Shown: positions 17,049 through 25,228 of the stretch, piece by piece
Position numbering within the stretch: the stretch's first letter is position 1
Layout of the letters: every line of letters starts with the position of its first letter
Origin: Chloroflexota bacterium
Lineage (GTDB): Bacteria > Chloroflexota > Anaerolineae > UBA1429
Reading direction: 5' to 3'
Assembly: GCA_012841405.1 (NCBI GenBank)
Contig: DUUT01000159.1
Coordinates: 1-38,403 of the forward strand
Length of the DNA stretch: 38,403 nucleotides
The notes under the pieces: model-generated
Seen by the model: the letters and a program-made list of their open reading frames with translations, nothing else
What the model was told of the DNA's origin: nothing
The model's database searches: none
Translations under genes and position numbers: made by a program

Positions 17049-18112
17049 CGGATCAAGCCCTCCGCGATGGCGAGTTCTGCGTTGAGGATGGCGCCACCGG
17101 CGGCGCCACGGATGGTGTTGTGCGCGAGGAGGACGAACTTGGTGTGGAGCACCGCACAGCGGCGCACGCGCCCCACGGTGACGGTCATCCCGCGGCCGGC
17201 ATCGCGATCGAGGAACGTCTGCGGACGATCCACCTCGTCGCGCACGACAATCACCGGCTGCACGGCTGAGGGGCAGCCCAGCTGATGGGGCCGACTGGGA
17301 AAGGCACGCAGGGCGGCGATGACCTGCTCGGGGGTGGCCTCCTGGGCAAACTCGAGCGACACTGTCGCCAGATGCCCATCGCGCGTCGATACCCGATTGC
17401 ACGCGGCGCTGATGGCGATCGCGGCGGGGGTGATCCCGCGGCCATCCTCCGCGAGGGTCCCCAGGAGCTTGAGGGGCTCCGTGCTGAGCTTGTCCTCCTC
17501 ACCGCCGATGTAAGGGATGACGTTGTCGAGGCTGTCCAACGTGGGGACGCCGGGGTAGCCGGCGCCCGAGATGGCCTGCATGGTGGTGACGAGCACGCGG
17601 CGCACGCCAAAGGCATCGTGCAGCGGCTTGAGCGCTAGGGCCAGCCCGATGGTGGCGCAGTTCGGGTTGGTGATGATGCACCCCTTCTCCCATCCCCGCG
17701 CGGCACGCTGGGCCGCGACGAGGCGCAGGTGATCGGCGTTCACCTCGGGGATCAGCAGGGGCACGTCGGCGTCCATGCGGTGGGCGCTGGCGTTGCTGAA
17801 CACGGCATAGCCGGCGGTGGCCATGCGCTCCTCGATCTCTCGCGCCGGCCCGCTGGGCAACGCCGAAAAGACTACCTCGCAATCCAGCCCCGGTGCACAG
17901 GGCTGCACCGGCAGGTCGCGCACGCTGGGCGGGCAATCTCCCGGCAGGCGCCAGGTGCACGCCTGCCCGTAGGGCCGCCCCACCGAGCGATCGGACGCCG
18001 CCAGGGCCGTAATCTCGAACCAAGGGTTCCCCTGCAGCCGCTGAATGAACCGTTGGCCCACGGCTCCCGTGGCCCCCAGGACTCCTACACGTAGTGGTCG
18101 TTGTGGTCTCAT
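17045..18112 (-). CDS. asd: Aspartate-semialdehyde dehydrogenase (archaeal/yeast type)
   Basis: A 355-residue enzyme that reduces aspartyl phosphate to aspartate semialdehyde with NADPH, the branch point to lysine, methionine and threonine. The N-terminus has the Rossmann motif VGVLGATGAVGQRF. The catalytic Cys152 is in ITNPNCATIG, and QAISGAGYPG with VIPYIGGEEDKL follow. These segments place it in the archaeal/fungal subfamily rather than the E. coli one. The start overlaps the lysC stop by four bases (ATGA at 18109-18112) and the stop overlaps the start of the HAD-like gene in the same way, so the three genes are translationally coupled. Confidence 0.96.
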   Translation of the reverse strand: MRPQRPLRVGVLGATGAVGQRFIQRLQGNPWFEITALAASDRSVGRPYGQACTWRLPGDCPPSVRDLPVQPCAPGLDCEVVFSALPSGPAREIEERMATAGYAVFSNASAHRMDADVPLLIPEVNADHLRLVAAQRAARGWEKGCIITNPNCATIGLALALKPLHDAFGVRRVLVTTMQAISGAGYPGVPTLDSLDNVIPYIGGEEDKLSTEPLKLLGTLAEDGRGITPAAIAISAACNRVSTRDGHLATVSLEFAQEATPEQVIAALRAFPSRPHQLGCPSAVQPVIVVRDEVDRPQTFLDRDAGRGMTVTVGRVRRCAVLHTKFVLLAHNTIRGAAGGAILNAELAIAEGLIR

Positions 18113-19521
18113 TGTGCGATCCGATCTAGGGCGAATTCCCGGTGGGTGGCCCGCACGGCCTCATCGACGTCCTTCTGGACGACGACCAGCGAGAGGTTGT
18201 ACTCCGACGAACCCTGGGCGATGGAGATGATATTGATCCCCACGTTCGCCAGGGCGCTAAAGACGCGCGCGGCGATGCCGGGAACGCCCTTCATCCCGGC
18301 GCCCACCACGGCCATGATCGCCACGTCGTCCTGGCTGGCCACGCGGTCGATATCCTGGTGGAGCATCTCCAGCTCGAACTCGGCTTTGACCGCCTGGACC
18401 ACTGCAGGGCTGTCGACGGTCCGTACCACGAAGCAGATGTTCTGCTCGGATGACGACTGGGTGATCATCAGAATGCTGGCGTTGCTGCGCGCCACAGCCA
18501 TAAAGGCGCGGCCCGCCACCCCCGGTACGCCTTGCATGCCGCTCCCCTCGACGCTGATGAGGCTGAGGTTGCGGATGGCGGTAATCGCCTTGACCACGGG
18601 CTCGGGCGCGCCGTTGGCGCAGACCAGCGTCCCCGGATGATCGGGGCGACGCGCGTTCAGCACGCGCACGGGGATCCCCCGGCGGGCCACGGGCTCGATC
18701 GTCTTGGGGTGCAGCACCTTGGCACCGAAATAGCTCAGCTCGGCGACCTCGGCGTACGAGATCCTCTCGACGGTACGGGCGTCGGGCACGATGCGGGGGT
18801 CTGCCGTCATGATGCCGTCGACATCGGTCCAGATCCAGACCTCGCGCGCCGGCAGGCAGCTCCCGAGGATCGTGGCGCTATAGTCGCTCCCGCCGCGCCC
18901 CAGCGTCGTGGGGATGCCCTCGACCGTTGCGCCGATAAAGCCCGTGACCACGGGCACGACGCCCTGCTCGATGAGGGGGAGGAGGATTTCCTGGGCCTTG
19001 GCGGTGGTCTCGGCGATGAGGGGGCTGGCGGCGCCAAAGGCGTTGTCGGTGACGATCACCTCGGTGGCCTCGACGAGGTGCGCCTTGATGCCCTGGCTGA
19101 GGAGGGCGGCGGTGGTGAGCCGCGCGGAGAGGCGCTCCCCCAGGGCCGACACGGCGTCCAACCCGCGCGGGGTGAGCTCGCCCAGAGTCGAGATGCTGTG
19201 GCAGAGGTTCTCGAACCAATTGAGGAGCGTTTCGATCTCGGCCTTGAGGCCCCGCGCGAGCTCAGAGTCGATGCCACAATCGCCGATCGCCTGCTCGTGC
19301 CGGAGCGCAAGCTCGTCGCGGATCAGCTGGTAGGTGTGCGTGTCGCCCGAAGCCGCCGTCGTGGCCGCCCGCACCAGGCCGTCCGTAACGCCGCTCATGG
19401 CCGAGACGACGACCACCGGAGGAGTGCCGCGCTCGGTGAGGACGCGCCCGGCGATGCGCGCGACCCCCGCGATGCGTTCACCCGTTCCGACCGATGTGCC
19501 GCCGAATTTCATGACGATCAT
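18109..19521 (-). CDS. lysC: Aspartate kinase with two ACT domains
   Basis: A 470-residue enzyme that phosphorylates aspartate, the first step of the lysine, threonine and methionine pathway. It starts MIVMKFGGTSVG, the kinase signature. The catalytic domain continues with VVVSAMSGVTD and GRGGSDYSATILG. The last 150 residues are two ACT domains (GMQGVPGVAGRAF and GMKGVPGIAARVF), which bind the feedback-inhibiting amino acid. Whether it senses lysine or threonine cannot be read from the sequence. GGAG lies eight bases before the ATG at 19521. Its promoter is at 19757-19785, leaving a leader of about 230 nt with a terminator-like hairpin. Confidence 0.96.
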   Translation of the reverse strand: MIVMKFGGTSVGTGERIAGVARIAGRVLTERGTPPVVVVSAMSGVTDGLVRAATTAASGDTHTYQLIRDELALRHEQAIGDCGIDSELARGLKAEIETLLNWFENLCHSISTLGELTPRGLDAVSALGERLSARLTTAALLSQGIKAHLVEATEVIVTDNAFGAASPLIAETTAKAQEILLPLIEQGVVPVVTGFIGATVEGIPTTLGRGGSDYSATILGSCLPAREVWIWTDVDGIMTADPRIVPDARTVERISYAEVAELSYFGAKVLHPKTIEPVARRGIPVRVLNARRPDHPGTLVCANGAPEPVVKAITAIRNLSLISVEGSGMQGVPGVAGRAFMAVARSNASILMITQSSSEQNICFVVRTVDSPAVVQAVKAEFELEMLHQDIDRVASQDDVAIMAVVGAGMKGVPGIAARVFSALANVGINIISIAQGSSEYNLSLVVVQKDVDEAVRATHREFALDRIAQ

Positions 19522-19572
19522 GGCTCGTGCTCCGCTAGGATGTTGGGCCCGGGCGAGGGCCGATGAGAGATG

Positions 19573-19601
19573 AAAACCGCCCCAACAGACCCGGGGCAGT
19601 T
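19573..19601 (-). terminator. Terminator-like hairpin in the lysC leader (possible attenuator)
   Basis: On the minus strand, AACTGCCCC (19593-19601) pairs with GGGGCGGTT (19575-19583), nine base pairs with one G-U and a 9-base loop. The 3' arm runs into TTTT (19573-19576). It lies about 50 bases before the lysC ATG and about 150 nt into the transcript, where an attenuator would be placed. The T-tract is short and partly inside the stem. Confidence 0.45.
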
Positions 19602-19756
19602 CGCGGGGCGCCTGATCGTAGGCGTTCGATGGCGCCACGCGCTGCGCGCGTCGTCGTGCGCACGGCCGACGTTGGCACCCGAGTGCCCTCAGGCGGCATC
19701 ATTGCCGGCGAAGGGGGGCGCGTCCAGAGCACTACCCTGTCGCGAGGGATTGCGCG

Positions 19757-19785
19757 ATTATATAATGGATCAGCGCGCTGGACAA
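19757..19785 (-). promoter_or_regulatory. Sigma-70-type promoter of lysC
   Basis: On the minus strand TTGTCC (19780-19785), 17 bases, then a perfect TATAAT (19757-19762). Transcription would start near 19750, about 230 nt before the lysC ATG. Confidence 0.75.
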
Positions 19786-19865
19786 ACGGCCCCCCAGTTT
19801 CTATCATGAGCGACACGCCCGGCGTGGAGTACGGTGTGCGCCGCGCCGCCAAGCGTCCGCCGCTG

Positions 19866-19912
19866 ACCCCTTACCCCGGACCTCTCCCCGCCGCAGTATG
19901 GGAGAGGGGGTG
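19866..19912. repeat. Dispersed C/G-rich hairpin repeat, copy 2
   Basis: CCTCTCCC (19881-19888) pairs with GGGAGAGG (19900-19907) over eight bases around CGCCGCAGTAT. The flanks (CCCCTTACCCC and GGGTG) are typical of a repeat that is translated in error as 'LTPYPGPLP'-like peptides in many genomes. It resembles copy 1 at 11361-11416. Confidence 0.55.
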
Positions 19913-20109
19913 CGTCTTGTGGCACACCGTCCCGTGGCGCGGACGAAACCAGCGCGGCGGCCGCTGCATCTACCGGCGGGGAGAAGAGCCCGCGCAGGTG
20001 GGATTGGCCACGCGAGCGCCGGGTGTTGACCCGCGGCGAACGCGCGGGCGCGCCTCGCCGTGCCCCTGCCGCCACACGCGCGGGCAATCCGATGCCTGAG
20101 GGAGTAGCC

Positions 20110-20592
20110 ATGGCCAAAGCGCACAAGACGAACGCTATGCGCCTGTTGGATGGGCGCAGGATCCCCTACGTCACCCATACGTTCTCTCCCGACATTCACT
20201 CCGCCGAGGGGGTGGCCGAGGTGGTGGGGATGCCGCCGGAGCAGGTGTTCAAGACGCTCGTGGTGCTCTCCACCGCCGCCACGCCACGGCCCTACCTGGC
20301 CATCATCCCCGGCCACCGCGAGCTCGACCTGAAAAAGCTCGCCCAGGCGACGGGCGAAAAGAAGCTGCGCATGGCCAGCCAGCGCGAGGCCGAGGCGCTC
20401 ACGGGCCTGCAGGTGGGCGGGATTTCGGCGCTGGCGCTGCTGAACAAGGGGTTCACGGTGTACCTCGACGCGACGGCGGAGGCGTTTGAGACCATCCTCG
20501 TCAGCGCCGGCCAGCGGGGCATCAACCTCGAGCTCGCCGTGGCCGATCTCGTCGCCGTGACCGGGGCCCGCACCGCTGATCTCTCCGGCTGA
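20110..20592 (+). CDS. ybaK: Cys-tRNA(Pro) deacylase, YbaK/EbsC family
   Basis: A 160-residue protein of the prolyl-tRNA synthetase editing-domain family, which hydrolyses mischarged Cys-tRNA(Pro) in the cytoplasm. It has the family segments IPYVTHTFSPDIHSAEGVAE, PPEQVFKTLVV, ELDLKKLAQATGEKKLRMAS and the GGISALALLNKG loop. The length is typical. The ATG at 20110 follows GGGAG at 20100-20104 with five bases between; the frame is open upstream to 20023 but that stretch is repetitive, high-GC and not family sequence. It diverges from lysC. Confidence 0.93.
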   Translation: MAKAHKTNAMRLLDGRRIPYVTHTFSPDIHSAEGVAEVVGMPPEQVFKTLVVLSTAATPRPYLAIIPGHRELDLKKLAQATGEKKLRMASQREAEALTGLQVGGISALALLNKGFTVYLDATAEAFETILVSAGQRGINLELAVADLVAVTGARTADLSG

Positions 20593-20648
20593 CGGACCAG
20601 GCGCGCGAGGGGGCTGGTCCGGCGGTGGCGGCATGCGGGAGCTCATCA

Positions 20649-20700
20649 AGGTCCCTCGCTCCGCTCGGGACGACGGCGCTGCGGCGGTGTGGGGGAGGGG
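20649..20700. repeat. Dispersed hairpin repeat upstream of araB
   Basis: It begins GTCCCTCGCTCCGCTCGGGAC, a compact palindrome, followed by GACGGCGCTGCGGCGGTG and a G-rich run (GGGGGAGGGGG). Read on the minus strand it encodes the 'PTPPQRRRPERSEGP'-like spurious peptide seen in many high-GC genomes, which marks it as a common intergenic repeat. It ends 16 bases before the araB -35 box. Confidence 0.55.
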
Positions 20701-20715
20701 GTTACGCCTTCCATC

Positions 20716-20745
20716 TTGACCCTTCCTCCCCCCGGATGGTATAGT
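20716..20745 (+). promoter_or_regulatory. Sigma-70-type promoter of araB
   Basis: TTGACC at 20716-20721, an 18-base spacer and TATAGT at 20740-20745. The araB start at 20814 is 68 bases downstream. I see no obvious operator palindrome in the leader. Confidence 0.7.
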
Positions 20746-20813
20746 CTCGCCACCCACCCGAGGAGCATTCTTCGGCCCCGACCGGAGCGCTGATAATGGC
20801 AAAGGAGCGGCCC

Positions 20814-22484
20814 ATGAGCACGTACGCGATCGGCATCGACTTTGGCACCGAATCCGCCCGCACCGTCCTCGTCGACTTGGCGGACGGGCGCGAGGTGGCC
20901 GCGGCCGTCTACCCCTACAGTGACGGCGTCATCGACGAGCGGCTTCCCGGCTCTGACGTCCGCCTGGAGCCGGACTGGGCGTTGCAGAACCCCATCGACT
21001 ATGTTACGGCGGTGACGGACACCGTGCCGCGGGTGCTGCAGGAGGCGGCGGTGGACCCTGCCGACGTTATCGGCCTGGGGATCGATTTCACCGCCTGCAC
21101 CATGCTGCCCACCAAGGCGGACGGCACGCCCCTCTGCGTCCTGCCCGAGTATCGCGACAACCCCCACGCCTGGGTCAAGCTCTGGAAGCACCACGCCGCC
21201 CAACCCGAGGCCGACCACCTGAACGCCGTGGCCCGCGAGCGGGGCGAGCCCTGGCTGTCGCGCTACGGCGGCAAGATCTCGTCGGAGTGGTTCTTTCCCA
21301 AGGCGCTGCAGATCCTCAACGAGGCCCCCGAGATCTATGACGCCGCCGATCGCCTCATTGAGGCGGCCGACTGGATCGTCTGGCAGCTCACCGGCGTCGA
21401 GACGCGCAACGCCTGCACCGCCGGCTACAAGGCGATCTGGTCCAAGCAGGCTGGGTTCCCCAGCCCCGACTTCTTTGCCGCCCTCCACCCGCGCATGCGC
21501 AACATCGTCCGCGAAAAGATGTGTGAGACGATCGTCCCGCTGGGGGCCCGCGCGGGCGGCTTGACCGCCGAGATGGCGCAGCGCACCGGCTTGCGGCCCG
21601 GCATGGCCGTGGCCGTGGCCAATGTGGACGCCCACGTCTCGGTGCCCGCCGCCACGGTCGTCGAGCCGGGTCGCATGGTGATGATCATGGGCACCTCGAC
21701 GTGCCACATGGTCCTAGGCACCGAGCAGCGCCTCGTGCCCGGCATGTGTGGCGTGGTGGAGGATGGCATCCTCCCCGGCTTTTTTGGCTACGAGGCGGGC
21801 CAGTCGTGCGTGGGCGACCACTTTGCCTGGTTCGTCGAGAATGCTGTCCCCGCTACCTACCAACAGGAGGCACTGGAACGCAAGATCGGGCTGCACCAGC
21901 TCCTCGAGGAAAAGGCCGCCGCCCTCCGGCCGGGCGAGTCGGGGCTGTTGGCGCTCGACTGGTGGAACGGCAACCGCTCCGTGCTGGTGGACGTCGACCT
22001 GACGGGCATGTTGCTGGGCGCCACCCTGGCCACTCGCCCGGAGGATGTCTACCGTGCCCTCATCGAGGCTACCGCCTATGGCACTCGGGTGATCATCGAG
22101 ACGTTCGAGGAGAGCGGTGTGGCCGTCAACGAGCTCGTGGCCACCGGCGGCCTGCCCGATCGCAACCGGCTGCTCATGCAGATCTATGCCGATGTCACCG
22201 GACGCGAGATCAAGGTGGCGGCGGCGCAACAGGCGGGCGCGCTGGGCTCGGCGATGCACGGCGCCGTGGCCGCGGGCGCCGCGGCGGGGGGGTACGCCAG
22301 CATTCAGGACGCGGCGGCGCGCATGGCGCACCTGCGGGACGAGGTCTACCGGCCCATCGCGGCCAACAAGGCGATCTATGACCGGCTGTATGCGGAGTAT
22401 GTGGCGCTGCACGACTATTTCGGGCGTGGCGCCAACGACGTCATGAAGCGCCTCAAGGCGATCAAGGCCAAAGCGCGCGCCTAG
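20814..22484 (+). CDS. araB: Ribulokinase (FGGY family)
   Basis: A 556-residue sugar kinase, closest in layout to AraB, which phosphorylates L-ribulose. It starts with [20 protein letters not shown], the first FGGY phosphate-binding motif. Family segments follow: [73 protein letters not shown], and [18 protein letters not shown]. The C-terminus has [20 protein letters not shown], the second signature. AAGGAG at 20802-20807 fixes the start at 20814; the earlier in-frame ATG at 20796 lies before that site. No araA, araD or arabinose transporter is in the window, so it is separated from its usual partners. Confidence 0.95.
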   Translation: MSTYAIGIDFGTESARTVLVDLADGREVAAAVYPYSDGVIDERLPGSDVRLEPDWALQNPIDYVTAVTDTVPRVLQEAAVDPADVIGLGIDFTACTMLPTKADGTPLCVLPEYRDNPHAWVKLWKHHAAQPEADHLNAVARERGEPWLSRYGGKISSEWFFPKALQILNEAPEIYDAADRLIEAADWIVWQLTGVETRNACTAGYKAIWSKQAGFPSPDFFAALHPRMRNIVREKMCETIVPLGARAGGLTAEMAQRTGLRPGMAVAVANVDAHVSVPAATVVEPGRMVMIMGTSTCHMVLGTEQRLVPGMCGVVEDGILPGFFGYEAGQSCVGDHFAWFVENAVPATYQQEALERKIGLHQLLEEKAAALRPGESGLLALDWWNGNRSVLVDVDLTGMLLGATLATRPEDVYRALIEATAYGTRVIIETFEESGVAVNELVATGGLPDRNRLLMQIYADVTGREIKVAAAQQAGALGSAMHGAVAAGAAAGGYASIQDAAARMAHLRDEVYRPIAANKAIYDRLYAEYVALHDYFGRGANDVMKRLKAIKAKARA

Positions 22485-22499
22485 CGGAGACGCATCGAA

Positions 22500-22552
22500 C
22501 GCGGATGCACGCGGACGCTGGTGACCTGACCAGAGTTCCGCGCGCATCCGCG
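22500..22552. terminator. Large inverted repeat between araB and priA, possible bidirectional terminator
   Basis: CGCGGATGCACGCGGA (22500-22515) is matched in inverse at 22537-22552 with a single A-C mismatch, enclosing 21 bases. It lies in the gap between convergent araB and priA. There is no T-tract, so termination is uncertain; the CGCGGATGC/GCATCCGCG words recur in high-GC genomes as an intergenic repeat. Confidence 0.5.
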
Positions 22553-22607
22553 TATTGTTGCGTTCCGAAGCATCGGTACCCTGCGCCGCCACCGACGCAA
22601 CCGCTTT

Positions 22608-25199
22608 CTATAGCAACGACACGGGATCGACGTCGATGCGCCAGCCCACGGGGAGGCGCAGGTCACGGAGGAGGGCCGCCGGGTCACGGCCCCGCACGAC
22701 GATCTGCCAGCGATAGCGGCCGCGGACGCGGGCGAAAAAGGCGGGCGCCGGACCGATGAGGTCAATGTCGGCGAGCCCCTGGCGGGCGATCTTGAGGGTG
22801 AGCATGCGGTGCAGCGCCTCCGCCTCGTGCTGGGCGGCCTCGTTGGCGCTGCGCAGGCACATGAGGCGCACCAAGCGGCTGATCGGGGGGTAGCGATGCG
22901 CGCGTCGGAAGGCCATCTCGCCTTGGTAGAAGGCGTCATAATCGTGGCGACTGGCCGCTTGCACTGCCGGATGGTGCGGCGCATAGGTCTGCAGCACCAC
23001 CGTGCCGCCCAAGATGCTGCGCCCCGCCCTGCCCGCCACCTGCGTCAGCAGCTGGAAGGCGCGCTCCCCGGCGGTATAGTCGGGCAGATTGAGCATCGTG
23101 TCGGCGCTGACCACCCCCACGAGCGTCACCCGCGGTAGGTCCAACCCCTTGGCGATCATCTGCGTGCCGATCATGATGTCGGCCTCGCCGCGCACAAAGG
23201 CATCGAGGATCTCCTCGTGGGCCATCTTGCCGCCGGTGGTGTCCAGGTCCCAGCGGATCACCCGCGCCTGGGAATAGGCCTCGCGCACTATCTCCTCCAG
23301 TCGCTGCGTGCCGGCGCCAAAGAACTTGATGCGTGCGCTCCCACACGACGGGCACTGAGGCGGTACAGACGTCGTATAGTTGCAGTGGTGGCAGATGAGG
23401 TCGTGCCCCGCCGAGTGGTAGGTGAGGGGCAGGTCGCAGCGGGGGCACTTGAGCACGTGACCGCAATCGCGGCACATGACGAACGTTGCCGCGCCACGTC
23501 GGTTGAGGAACAGGATCACCTGCTCCTTGGCCGCCAGTGCCGCCTCGATGGATGCCTGCAGCCGACGGCTGAGCATGGAGTAGTTGCCGGCGCGCAGCTC
23601 GGCGCGCATGTCCACCACCTCCACGGGGGGGAGCTCGGTGTACATGGCCTCCGTCGGGGCGCCCTCGGCGGCATCCTCCGGGTGGTAGCGGGCTACCGGC
23701 ATCCGCAGGGCGCTGGCCTGCTGGGCCAGGGCGCGCGTGTGGCCCATGATGCGCTGTGGCATCAGCAGGCGCACGTACTCGCCGCGCTCGGCGCGATAGG
23801 CCGATTCGAGCGCAGGCGTCGCACTGCCCAGGACGCACGTCGCGCCGGTGAGGCGCGCCAGCTCTACGGCCACGTCGCGGGCGTGATAGTTGGGCGTCTG
23901 TTGCTGCTTGTATGATGGCTCGTGTTCCTCATCGAGGACGATGAGGCCGAGGTTGCGTACGGGGGCAAAGATGGCGGAACGCGAGCCCACCACGAGGCGG
24001 AGGTCGCCAGCGCGCATCCGCCGCCACTGGTCATAGCGCTCCCCGGGAGACAGGTGGCTGTGCATCACCGCCAGGGTATCGGGAAAGCGGGCACCGAAGC
24101 GGCGGATCGTCTGCGGGGTGAGGGCGATCTCGGGCACCAGCACGATGGCACTGCGCCCCTGACGGAGCGCCTGCTTGACGGCCCGCAAATAGATCTCGGT
24201 CTTGCCGCTGCCGGTGACGCCCTGCAGGAGGAAGGGCTTGCCCTCCGGGGCCTCGAGGTCGGTATGGATGCGTTGCCACGCCGCCTCCTGGGCCGCCGTG
24301 AGGCGCGGCGGCACGGTGGGCACAAAGGTGCGCCCGGCGAGGGGGTCACGCCACACCGGGCGTCGCTCGTGCTCCACGAGGCCGCGCTCGGCGAGGGCGC
24401 GGAGCACGGCAGAGTCGGCGCCGACCTCCGCCCGGACCTCTTCCACCGGCACCCAGTCGTCGCCACCCTCACGGCGCGCCAGGAGGTACTCCAGAGCGGC
24501 GCGTTGGCGCGTGGCCCGCGCCGGCACCGCATCGGGCGTGGCGTGAGGCGCCGCCCGCACGACGGCCGAGAGCCTCGGCCGCACGACGGGGGCACGCACT
24601 TCCTCGGTCTTGGACGCCCAGCCATGGTGGACGAGCTGATCGACGACGGCGCGGTAGTTGCGCAGGCCGGCGGAGCGGGCGATCTGGGGGAGCGTCAGGG
24701 GGCCGCGCGCCTGTAGCAGCGCCACGAGCTTGCGCTGCGAGGGACTCGCTGTCGGGGGCGGGCCGTCGTCGGGCCAGGTACCCTCGATCAGACGCACCAC
24801 CACCTCGACCCGCTGGGTGACGCCGGGGGGCAGCATGGCGCGCACGACCATGTGCAGGGGGGCGAGGTAGCGTTCGCTCATCCACCGGGCCAGCGCGACG
24901 TGCTCGGGTGACAGGACCGGCTCCGGGTCGGCGAGGCGGAGGATGTCGCGCACCTGCTCCACTGGCGCGGTCTCGTCCAGCTCGGCGACGACGCCCTGCA
25001 GGCGGCGTTGCCCGAAGGGGACCCACACGAGGTGTCCGATGCGCAGCACACTGCGGAGCGCGTCGGGGATGCGGTAGTGAAAGGTGCGCGTCAGGGGATC
25101 CTCGTCCTCTGCCCCAGGAGGCACCTCCATCGGGGCGACGACCCGGCGCTGGGTGGGGGTTTGGACGATCACCACGGCGTACGGTGGCGAGGCTGTCAT
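22608..25199 (-). CDS. priA: Primosomal protein N' (replication restart helicase)
   Basis: An 863-residue 3'-to-5' DNA helicase that reloads the replisome at stalled forks. The N-terminal DNA-binding region (residues about 1-110) is followed by a winged-helix section. Helicase motif I GVTGSGKTEIYL is near residue 328, and the DEEH box near 423. The zinc-binding insert at about 570-620 has eight Cys in CRDCGHVLKCPRC and CHHCN...CPSCG. Motifs IGTQMIAKGLDLP and QVAGRAGR complete the helicase. The ATG at 25199 is chosen with GGAAG upstream; another at 25232 overlaps the MEMO stop and would add 11 residues, suggesting coupling. It is the last gene of the long minus-strand run. Confidence 0.97.
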   Translation of the reverse strand: MTASPPYAVVIVQTPTQRRVVAPMEVPPGAEDEDPLTRTFHYRIPDALRSVLRIGHLVWVPFGQRRLQGVVAELDETAPVEQVRDILRLADPEPVLSPEHVALARWMSERYLAPLHMVVRAMLPPGVTQRVEVVVRLIEGTWPDDGPPPTASPSQRKLVALLQARGPLTLPQIARSAGLRNYRAVVDQLVHHGWASKTEEVRAPVVRPRLSAVVRAAPHATPDAVPARATRQRAALEYLLARREGGDDWVPVEEVRAEVGADSAVLRALAERGLVEHERRPVWRDPLAGRTFVPTVPPRLTAAQEAAWQRIHTDLEAPEGKPFLLQGVTGSGKTEIYLRAVKQALRQGRSAIVLVPEIALTPQTIRRFGARFPDTLAVMHSHLSPGERYDQWRRMRAGDLRLVVGSRSAIFAPVRNLGLIVLDEEHEPSYKQQQTPNYHARDVAVELARLTGATCVLGSATPALESAYRAERGEYVRLLMPQRIMGHTRALAQQASALRMPVARYHPEDAAEGAPTEAMYTELPPVEVVDMRAELRAGNYSMLSRRLQASIEAALAAKEQVILFLNRRGAATFVMCRDCGHVLKCPRCDLPLTYHSAGHDLICHHCNYTTSVPPQCPSCGSARIKFFGAGTQRLEEIVREAYSQARVIRWDLDTTGGKMAHEEILDAFVRGEADIMIGTQMIAKGLDLPRVTLVGVVSADTMLNLPDYTAGERAFQLLTQVAGRAGRSILGGTVVLQTYAPHHPAVQAASRHDYDAFYQGEMAFRRAHRYPPISRLVRLMCLRSANEAAQHEAEALHRMLTLKIARQGLADIDLIGPAPAFFARVRGRYRWQIVVRGRDPAALLRDLRLPVGWRIDVDPVSLL

Positions 25200-25228
25200 G
25201 GTCGGTTCTTCCGTTCGCCGTGCTGCGG

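Larger units (their letters stand above)
19522..20109. other. Divergent intergenic region between lysC and ybaK
   Basis: About 590 bases. The minus-strand lysC leader occupies 19522-19750, with a terminator-like hairpin at 19573-19601 and the promoter at 19757-19785. A dispersed hairpin repeat lies at 19866-19912. The rest, up to the ybaK ribosome-binding site at 20099-20104, has no coding region or promoter I can support; ATTATATAAT at 19757-19766 could also serve the plus strand but lacks a good -35. Confidence 0.6.

Noticed and set aside
17049..17402. Upstream extension of the HAD-like gene to 17402
   Set aside because: It is antiphase to asd; the ATGA overlap at 17045-17048 gives a natural start.
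19522..19750. Lysine riboswitch before lysC
   Set aside because: The conserved L-box words and five-helix layout are not visible; only a terminator-like hairpin is supported.
20023..20109. N-terminal extension of ybaK from 20023
   Set aside because: The extra residues are Arg/Ala/Pro-rich and unlike the family; GGGAG supports the start at 20110.
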